Below are positions 6,857-10,595 of a stretch of DNA of 10,595 nt, one piece after another. The first letter of the stretch is position 1; each line of letters starts with the position of its first letter. The translations under genes and the position numbers were made by a program. Under the pieces are notes generated by a model. The model was given only the letters and a program-made list of their open reading frames with translations, was not told the DNA's origin and did not search any database. Source of the stretch: Campylobacterales bacterium (GTDB lineage Bacteria; Campylobacterota; Campylobacteria; Campylobacterales; QNZT01). The stretch covers positions 1 through 10,595 of the forward strand of contig WGAE01000183.1 of assembly GCA_015489185.1 (NCBI GenBank), written 5' to 3'.

Positions 6857-7627
6857 ATGCAAAACGAAAAGAATCTGCTCAATCCGCCATCGACCGATTT
6901 TTGTATGCTCGACTATGAGTGTGCGTACCTTCCCGACAAGAAAGTACGTATGTTTTACAAATATGTCCTCGAATCTTCACAGGCGTTCAATACCGCAGTC
7001 GTACAACGGGGATGGCGACGATTCGGCAGATACTATTTTCACCCTATCTGTAACGGATGCAACGCGTGTAAAAGTTTGCGTATCGATGTTGAAAATTTCA
7101 AGCCGAGTCGCTCACAGAAAAAAGCGATGAAACGCAATAAAGATACGCGTATCATCATTCAGAAACCGACAATGACCCAAATGCACATCGATCTTTATAA
7201 CAAATACCACAGCTACAAATCGGAAAAAGACGGATGGCGTCAAAAAGGGATCAGTTACAGAGAATACAGGGAAAATTTCGTCGAAGGCGCTTACGATTTC
7301 GGCAAAGAGGTATTGTACGTTCGTGACGATAAACTGATCGGAGTGGATCTGATTGATATTGTCGATGACGGTATCAGTGCCATCTACTTCTATTACGATC
7401 CCGACTACGCCTGGTATTCACCGGGAACCTTCTCGCTACTCTATCAGATCGAACTGGCAAAAATTTTAAATCTCAAATGGATTTATCTGGGGTACTGGGT
7501 CGACGGGTGCAAAGCGTTTGCCTACAAACCCAGATTTAAACCGCAACAGATGCTAGACGGCTTTCCCGCCCCGGATGAGCCGTATGAGTGGCATCCGTGG
7601 GAAGGTGATCTCAGCGATATTTCGTAA
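6857..7627 (+). CDS. bpt: Aspartate/glutamate leucyltransferase Bpt (ATE-family aminoacyl-tRNA-protein transferase)
   Basis: Transfers an amino acid (Leu in characterised bacterial Bpt, Arg in the related ATE group) from tRNA to the N-terminus of proteins starting with Asp or Glu, feeding them to the ClpS-ClpAP N-degron pathway; cytoplasmic. Seen: N-terminal DFCMLDYECAYLPDKK (C16, C22, YLP), RGWRRFGRYYFHPICNGCNACKSLRI (starting at R51; C65, C68, C71), FKPSRSQKKAMKRN and, in the C-terminal GNAT-like half, AIYFYYDPDY, SPGTFSLLYQIELAK, WIYLGYWVDGCKAFAYKPRFKPQQ. These are the diagnostic blocks of the family. Length (256 aa) is slightly longer than usual (about 230-250). The five N-terminal cysteines resemble the set that binds an iron-sulfur cluster in eukaryotic ATE1; whether this holds here is inference. 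There is no ribosome site, and the start appears leaderless. Its last 17 bases overlap the end of the opposite-strand gene. Confidence 0.93.
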   Translation: MQNEKNLLNPPSTDFCMLDYECAYLPDKKVRMFYKYVLESSQAFNTAVVQRGWRRFGRYYFHPICNGCNACKSLRIDVENFKPSRSQKKAMKRNKDTRIIIQKPTMTQMHIDLYNKYHSYKSEKDGWRQKGISYREYRENFVEGAYDFGKEVLYVRDDKLIGVDLIDIVDDGISAIYFYYDPDYAWYSPGTFSLLYQIELAKILNLKWIYLGYWVDGCKAFAYKPRFKPQQMLDGFPAPDEPYEWHPWEGDLSDIS

Positions 7628-8060
7628 TATCGATATTCTCTTTGAGAATTTTTGCGGGCACACCGCCCACAACGCAGTTATCCGGTACATCTTTAAGCAC
7701 CACCGCATTTGCACCGATCACACAATTTTTGCCCACTTTGACAGGTCCCAGTATTTTCGCCCCGGGAGCGATCATGGTATTGTCTCCGATAACGGGAACT
7801 TCGTAAATATGTGACGTTCCACCGATCGTCACGCCTGCTCCGACCATCACATTTTCACCCAAAACGGCACGATCGTGAATGACGATCCCAAGACCGCCGT
7901 ACCCAAGTACCGTCCCTTTTCCGAGTTTCGCCCCCAAAGAGACTTGACAACCAAAGAGCAAACGCACGAAAACGATATTGATCAACTTCGGCAAAACCGG
8001 GATTTTGAGATTGTGCAAAAAGAGCGCAAAATTGTAGATATAGACAACGACTTTACTCAT
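7611..8060 (-). CDS. Serine-acetyltransferase-like hexapeptide-repeat acyltransferase (short)
   Basis: Left-handed beta-helix acyltransferase of the LbH/CysE-like group; probably an acetyl-CoA-dependent O- or N-acetyltransferase, substrate unknown. A hydrophobic N-terminal helix (about 3-37) precedes hexapeptide repeats from about residue 39 to 135: AKLGKG, RAVLGEN, VMVGAGVTIGG, VIGDNTMIAPGAKILG, VKVGKNCVIGANAVVL and the closing VPDNCVVGGVPAKIL. At 149 residues it lacks the large N-terminal helical domain of E. coli CysE (273 aa). The CysE segment LDHATGIVV is here LGYGGLGIVIH, so the His of that motif is absent, although H62 and H84 lie in nearby loops and may serve. Many such short proteins are annotated as serine acetyltransferase without proof. 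AAGGAAAAGG precedes the ATG. It is the last gene of the mlaE-led set, 59 bases after the previous gene, and its stop lies inside the bpt 3' end. Confidence 0.82.
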   Translation of the reverse strand: MSKVVVYIYNFALFLHNLKIPVLPKLINIVFVRLLFGCQVSLGAKLGKGTVLGYGGLGIVIHDRAVLGENVMVGAGVTIGGTSHIYEVPVIGDNTMIAPGAKILGPVKVGKNCVIGANAVVLKDVPDNCVVGGVPAKILKENIDITKYR

Positions 8061-8119
8061 AAACCTTTTCCTTACATTACAAAATAGACTTCATGAACGA
8101 AATCGGTCAAAAACCTCCG

Positions 8120-8458
8120 CTATTTAGATACCGGACCTATTTTGGACTCGACCGACGCGATCTTCTGTTTCAGTCTGTTCGATTTTCCTTTTCGGATATC
8201 AAATTTCAGTGTCGAATAGACCCGCTCACAATCACTCAGGCAGGCATACGCCTCTTCGATCAACCGAAGCGCTTCATGAATTGTATTTGTTTCGACGATC
8301 GTTCCCATAGGAGTCAGTTTGTAAGGGTATCCGCTCTGATCGATCATCTGCACGATCTTACTTACCTGTTTCGATACCCCAGCCCCTTCCCGACAATCAT
8401 CCGAAGTCGGGAACATCGCAAATTCAAGCAATACACTCAATTTTTCCATCGCTACCAT
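8120..8458 (-). CDS. MTH1187 / thiamine-binding-like small protein (DUF77, YqgV group)
   Basis: Small cytoplasmic ferredoxin-like-fold protein of the MTH1187/YkoF-related family, some members of which bind thiamine or hydroxymethylpyrimidine; the cellular role is not established. Seen: the opening strand LSVLLEFAMFPTSD (residues 7-20), GAGVSKQVSKIVQMIDQSGYPYKLTPMGTIVE (the family core with a YxLTPMGTxxE strand, about 25-56), and a helix HEALRLIEEAY (61-71) followed by ERVYSTLKFDIRKGK (78-92). Length (112 aa) matches. The ATG at 8458 overlaps the mlaE stop by seven bases; a second ATG at 8449 (MEKLSV) two bases after that stop is an equally good start, and neither has a strong ribosome site, so translation is probably coupled to mlaE. 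The overlap makes co-transcription with mlaE near certain; functional connection is unknown. Confidence 0.8.
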   Translation of the reverse strand: MVAMEKLSVLLEFAMFPTSDDCREGAGVSKQVSKIVQMIDQSGYPYKLTPMGTIVETNTIHEALRLIEEAYACLSDCERVYSTLKFDIRKGKSNRLKQKIASVESKIGPVSK

Positions 8459-9252
8459 CCCAGTATAAGAAAGAGTGAAGAGAGAAAATAGTCCATCACG
8501 AAAACCGTAATCGACCCCAGTACCACCGCGTTGGTCGTCGCTTCACCGACACCTCTCGCACCGCCTCCGGCATTATAACCGATATAGGTACCGATCGAGC
8601 CGACCAGAAAACCGAAAACAAACCCTTTGAGCACACCGGTCAAAATATCGCTCAAATCAAGGTACATATTGATTGTATTCAAAAATTCGGTGCGGTTGAC
8701 TTCGAGCGCATAAACTGAAATAAGATAAGCGCTCATTGCACCGAAACTGTCAAAGAGAATAATCAAAAGCGGCAAAGAAATCGTCGTAGCAATGACACGC
8801 GGTATAATCAGATACTTTTTGGAATTGACCGCCAGCGTATCGAGCGCATCGATCTGCTCGGTTACCCGCATCGTTCCCAGCTCCGCCGCCATAGCGGAAA
8901 TAGCGCGTGAAGTCAGCATCAATCCGGCAAAAACAGGTCCCAGCTCGCGAAAAATAGAAATAAAAATCGGATACCCCATCAGATTTTCCGCGCCGAATTC
9001 ATGAAACCCCTGATAAAGCTGCACCGCTTCGACCATCCCGGTAAAAGTTCCGGTCAAAATAATGACACCCGCAGAACCGATACCGGCAATCACAATTTGC
9101 TGGAGCGACTCTTTGATTCGGTAGGGTCTGGTCACATACAGCGGCAGGAGATGCCATTCGAAAATTGCAAAATCTCCGAGTGCTTTCAATATGGAAAGAA
9201 ACCAGAAATATGCTTGTCCGATTGTCGCAAAAAAATTTTCAATGATTGTCAT
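8452..9252 (-). CDS. mlaE: MlaE/YrbE-type ABC transporter permease
   Basis: Inner-membrane permease of the Mla phospholipid transport ABC family (DUF140), which works with an MlaF-type ATPase and an MCE-domain MlaD protein to move lipids between the envelope membranes. The hallmark block is intact: FRELGPVFAGLMLTSRAISA (residues 101-120), AAELGTMRVTEQIDALDTLAV (122-142) and YLIIPRVIA (147-155), plus the C-terminal GYNAGGGARGVGEATTNAVV (225-244). About five to six hydrophobic segments are visible (roughly 10-30, 52-75, 95-115, 150-182, 208-226, 245-264). Length (266 aa) is typical. The ATG at 9252 is preceded by AAAGG about ten bases upstream. No ATPase or MCE gene lies beside it here, unlike the usual mlaFED cluster, so its partners must be encoded elsewhere. 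It diverges from fliL and leads a three-gene set ending at 7611. Confidence 0.92.
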   Translation of the reverse strand: MTIIENFFATIGQAYFWFLSILKALGDFAIFEWHLLPLYVTRPYRIKESLQQIVIAGIGSAGVIILTGTFTGMVEAVQLYQGFHEFGAENLMGYPIFISIFRELGPVFAGLMLTSRAISAMAAELGTMRVTEQIDALDTLAVNSKKYLIIPRVIATTISLPLLIILFDSFGAMSAYLISVYALEVNRTEFLNTINMYLDLSDILTGVLKGFVFGFLVGSIGTYIGYNAGGGARGVGEATTNAVVLGSITVFVMDYFLSSLFLILGW

Positions 9253-9291
9253 TGACTACTAACCTTTACTTTTTAGCACCGAAACGGAAAT

Positions 9292-9320
9292 TTTATATAA
9301 CTTTTACCGAAAAATATAAA
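9292..9320 (-). promoter_or_regulatory. mlaE: Predicted sigma-70 promoter of the mlaE operon
   Basis: On the minus strand, TTTATA (9315-9320) and TATAAA (9292-9297) are separated by 17 bases, giving a leader of roughly 30 bases before the mlaE ATG that includes its AAAGG ribosome site. Its -35 occupies the same bases as the TAAA element of the divergent candidate fliL promoter. Confidence 0.4.
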
Positions 9321-9343
9321 CTTTTTTTGAAAGTGTACGATAT
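9317..9343 (+). promoter_or_regulatory. fliL: Candidate sigma-28 (FliA) promoter upstream of fliL
   Basis: TAAA (9317-9320) is followed after 17 bases by CGATAT (9338-9343), the spacing of the flagellar sigma-28 consensus (TAAA-N15-GCCGATAA) and a -10 core like the CGATWT reported for Campylobacter; the two bases before CGAT are TA rather than GC. It lies about 58 bases before the fliL ATG. A sigma-70-like TATAAC at 9348-9353 is an alternative. Confidence 0.4.
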
Positions 9344-9401
9344 TGCATATAACCAAATACAGGTGTTATATCGGAAGATCATAACAAAAGAAAGGATAAT
9401 C

Positions 9402-9977
9402 ATGGCTGAAGCAACACAAAATACTGAAGAGGTAGCGGTAGCGGAAAAAAAGAGCGGCGGTTCCAATATTTTACTGATCATCATTGCGGTGATGCTGGGA
9501 TTGATGCTCATCGGCGGCGCAGCGGGTGCATGGTTTTTGCTCAATGACGACGATGCGGTCATCGCGGATGCAAACAATGCCAAAGCGGCAAAACAGGAGA
9601 GTGATACGGCAACCAAAACAGCACCTGCAGCGGCAACAGTCAAAAGCAATATACGTAAATCGGACTACACCAATATCGGTCCGATGTACGCACTCGATCC
9701 GTTCATCGTCAATCTCTTTAGTGAAGACGGCAGCAGATATCTCAAAACAACAATCAATCTGGAGATGGACAAACAGGAGCTTTCAACCGAACTGGACAGT
9801 AAAAAACCGCTGATACGCGATATTATCATCAAAGCGCTCTCAGCGAAATCGTATGAAGAAATCAGTACCATTGAAGGGAAAGAGAATCTCAAAGACGAGA
9901 TTGTCGCAAATATCAATGCGGTATTGAAGGACGGTAAGATCAACAATGTCTTCTTTACGGACTTTGTGATTCAGTAA
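9402..9977 (+). CDS. fliL: Flagellar basal-body-associated protein FliL
   Basis: Single-pass inner-membrane protein that encircles or supports the flagellar stator units. The start is the ATG at 9402, where AAAGGA lies six bases upstream; the reading frame is open further to 9246 but the extra N-terminal residues are not FliL-like. The 191-residue product has a short charged cytoplasmic N-terminus (1-20, ending KKSGG), one transmembrane helix (about 22-47), an Ala/Asp/Lys/Thr-rich linker (48-85) and the periplasmic FliL domain: YALDPFIVNL (96-105), GSRYLKTTINLEM (110-122), KKPLIRDIIIKALSAKSYEEI (134-154), the typical EGKENLKDEIVANINAVL and the C-terminal INNVFFTDFVIQ. This matches the family's stomatin-like core. 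It is followed after five bases by acpS, as in C. jejuni, where fliL and acpS are also neighbours, and it is not within a flagellar cluster. Confidence 0.93.
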   Translation: MAEATQNTEEVAVAEKKSGGSNILLIIIAVMLGLMLIGGAAGAWFLLNDDDAVIADANNAKAAKQESDTATKTAPAAATVKSNIRKSDYTNIGPMYALDPFIVNLFSEDGSRYLKTTINLEMDKQELSTELDSKKPLIRDIIIKALSAKSYEEISTIEGKENLKDEIVANINAVLKDGKINNVFFTDFVIQ

Positions 9978-9982
9978 ATGAG

Positions 9983-10360
9983 ATGATCGGTATAGATATT
10001 GTCAAAATCGAAAGAATAGAAAAACTACTTCAAAAATATCCCGAAAAAGCACTCAGACGGTTTCTTCATGAAGAGGAGATCGCTCTGGTGCATACCACTC
10101 AAACCGCCGCAGGCTTCTTCGCGGCAAAAGAGGCGATCTCTAAGGCACTCGGTACCGGTATCGGGTCCACATGTTCCTTTTTCGATATCCGTATCTACAA
10201 AGATGCCAACGGAGCTCCGGGTTTTACACTAAGCAAAAATATCGTTGAGCATTTCAATATTACAAATACGGCACTCTCCATCACTCATGACGATGATTAT
10301 GCAATCGCTGTCGCGGTTATTATGCATCAAAATATTGTAAAAAAACCACTTTTTCATTGA
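9983..10360 (+). CDS. acpS: Holo-[acyl-carrier-protein] synthase AcpS
   Basis: Transfers 4'-phosphopantetheine from CoA to a serine of apo-ACP, activating fatty acid synthesis; cytoplasmic, trimeric in characterised members. Motifs: the N-terminal GIDIVKIERI (residues 3-12) with metal-binding D5, RRFLHEEE (25-32), FFAAKEAISKALGTGIG (45-61) with E50 and K53, and the C-terminal LSITHDDDYAIAVAV (98-112). Length (125 aa) is normal. The start ATG lies five bases after the fliL stop with only weak ribosome-site resemblance (ATGAG overlapping the stop region), so it is probably translated by coupling with fliL. The C-terminal HQNIVKKPLFH is a short unconserved tail. The downstream region 10361-10558 is noncoding and AT-rich, so this gene probably closes the transcript. 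Confidence 0.96.
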   Translation: MIGIDIVKIERIEKLLQKYPEKALRRFLHEEEIALVHTTQTAAGFFAAKEAISKALGTGIGSTCSFFDIRIYKDANGAPGFTLSKNIVEHFNITNTALSITHDDDYAIAVAVIMHQNIVKKPLFH

Positions 10361-10558
10361 AATTTTAACTATTTGCAAAACTTGAATATAATCATCAATT
10401 GACTGTAAAAATTAAATATCTTGAATAAAAAATTCAATATATTTAAAAAAATGCACTTTTTTTGCAATTTTCCCCTTCAGATTTTCGTACCACTGTCGAT
10501 ATAGTTCATACAGAGGAAGAGGAAACCTCTGTAGCTGATCTATAAAAGGGAGATTATC
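10361..10558. other. AT-rich intergenic region with hairpin leader
   Basis: This 198-base stretch has no supported gene. It is very AT-rich up to about 10480. It contains a near-sigma-54 pattern (10451-10466), a TATAGT box (10500-10505) that could be the -10 for the next gene, the hairpin at 10509-10533, and AAAAGGGAG directly before the final start codon. Confidence 0.6.
10509..10533 (+). promoter_or_regulatory. Leader hairpin with two alternative pairings
   Basis: TACAGAGG (10509-10516) and CCTCTGTA (10526-10533) form an 8-bp stem around a nine-base loop. The loop contains a second AGAGG (10518-10522) that could pair instead with CCTCT (10526-10530) around AAA. The structure lies just after a TATAGT box and 13 bases before the AAAAGGGAG ribosome site, so it would be at the 5' end of the next gene's mRNA. 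A role in mRNA stability or initiation control is inference. Confidence 0.45.
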
Positions 10559-10595
10559 ATGTTGATTACAATAGGACTGTTTTTGGCGGTAGTGT
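10559..10595 (+). CDS. N-terminus of a membrane protein (truncated by window end)
   Basis: Twelve codons are visible (MLITIGLFLAVV), an uncharged hydrophobic start typical of a multi-spanning membrane protein such as a transporter or symporter. The strong ribosome site AAAAGGGAG seven bases upstream and the structured leader support a real start. The sequence is too short to name a family. Confidence 0.55.
   Translation, partial: MLITIGLFLAVV

Noticed and set aside
6164..6862. 232-codon minus-strand frame opposite the DUF2231-type gene
   Set aside because: Its Phe/Arg/Cys-rich product is the mirror of the Glu/Lys/Ala-rich tail on the other strand, a known artefact of such composition.
9246..9401. 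Longer fliL start at 9246
   Set aside because: The extra residues are encoded by AT-rich promoter DNA, do not resemble FliL, and the ATG at 9402 has a good ribosome site.
10451..10466. Sigma-54-like pattern ATGCAC-N5-TTGCA upstream of the last gene
   Set aside because: Spacing to the GC at -12 is right, but the nearly invariant GG at -25/-24 reads TG, and the region is a T-run where such matches arise easily. A TATAGT box nearer the gene is a simpler promoter.
1..10595. Mobile elements, CRISPR arrays, defence genes or tRNAs
   Set aside because: No transposase, integrase, direct-repeat array, toxin-antitoxin pair or cloverleaf was seen on reading both strands; all large genes belong to common chromosomal families.

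Overview
The window is a stretch of ordinary, densely packed bacterial chromosome that looks like it comes from a Campylobacterota (Epsilonproteobacteria) member, probably a free-living Sulfurimonas/Sulfurovum-type organism. The evidence is the AT-rich intergenic DNA with TATAAT-like -10 boxes and weak -35 boxes, the adjacent fliL-acpS and pdxJ-pdxA pairs (both pairs also adjacent in Campylobacter jejuni), and the protein sequences themselves. The genus cannot be fixed from the sequence alone. I see no insertion sequence, phage gene, CRISPR array, tRNA or rRNA.

Layout. Positions 1-3923 are mostly cell-envelope genes. They are the end-truncated lolA (lipoprotein carrier) on +, then on - a Tat-exported MepK-like murein endopeptidase, a large YcbB/LdtD-type L,D-transpeptidase and a short Ppx/GppA phosphatase. 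A divergent intergenic region (3924-4054) leads to the overlapping pdxJ-pdxA pair of the DXP-dependent pyridoxal-phosphate pathway. Next come a DUF2231-type membrane protein with an unusual coiled-coil plus Ala/Lys/Glu-rich tail, closed by a clear intrinsic terminator, and bpt (an aminoacyl-tRNA-protein transferase of the N-degron pathway) with a predicted leaderless promoter.

On - from 9252 down to 7611 there is a compact three-gene set: an MlaE-type lipid-transport permease, a small MTH1187/thiamine-binding-like protein and a short serine-acetyltransferase-like hexapeptide protein whose 3' end overlaps that of bpt. Diverging from it on + are fliL (flagellar motor) and acpS (holo-ACP synthase). 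A long AT-rich leader with a hairpin precedes the first 12 codons of a membrane protein that runs off the end.

How the genes fit together: LdtD-like and MepK-like enzymes make and cut mDAP-mDAP peptidoglycan crosslinks, and the pair mirrors E. coli ycbB-ycbK. PdxJ and PdxA perform adjacent PLP steps. The rest is housekeeping (AcpS, Ppx/GppA, Bpt) or motility (FliL). I found no convincing undescribed multi-gene system. The best second-look items are the DUF2231 tail protein, the orphan mlaE operon with its overlapping divergent promoters, the leaderless bpt, and the alternative-hairpin leader at the right edge.
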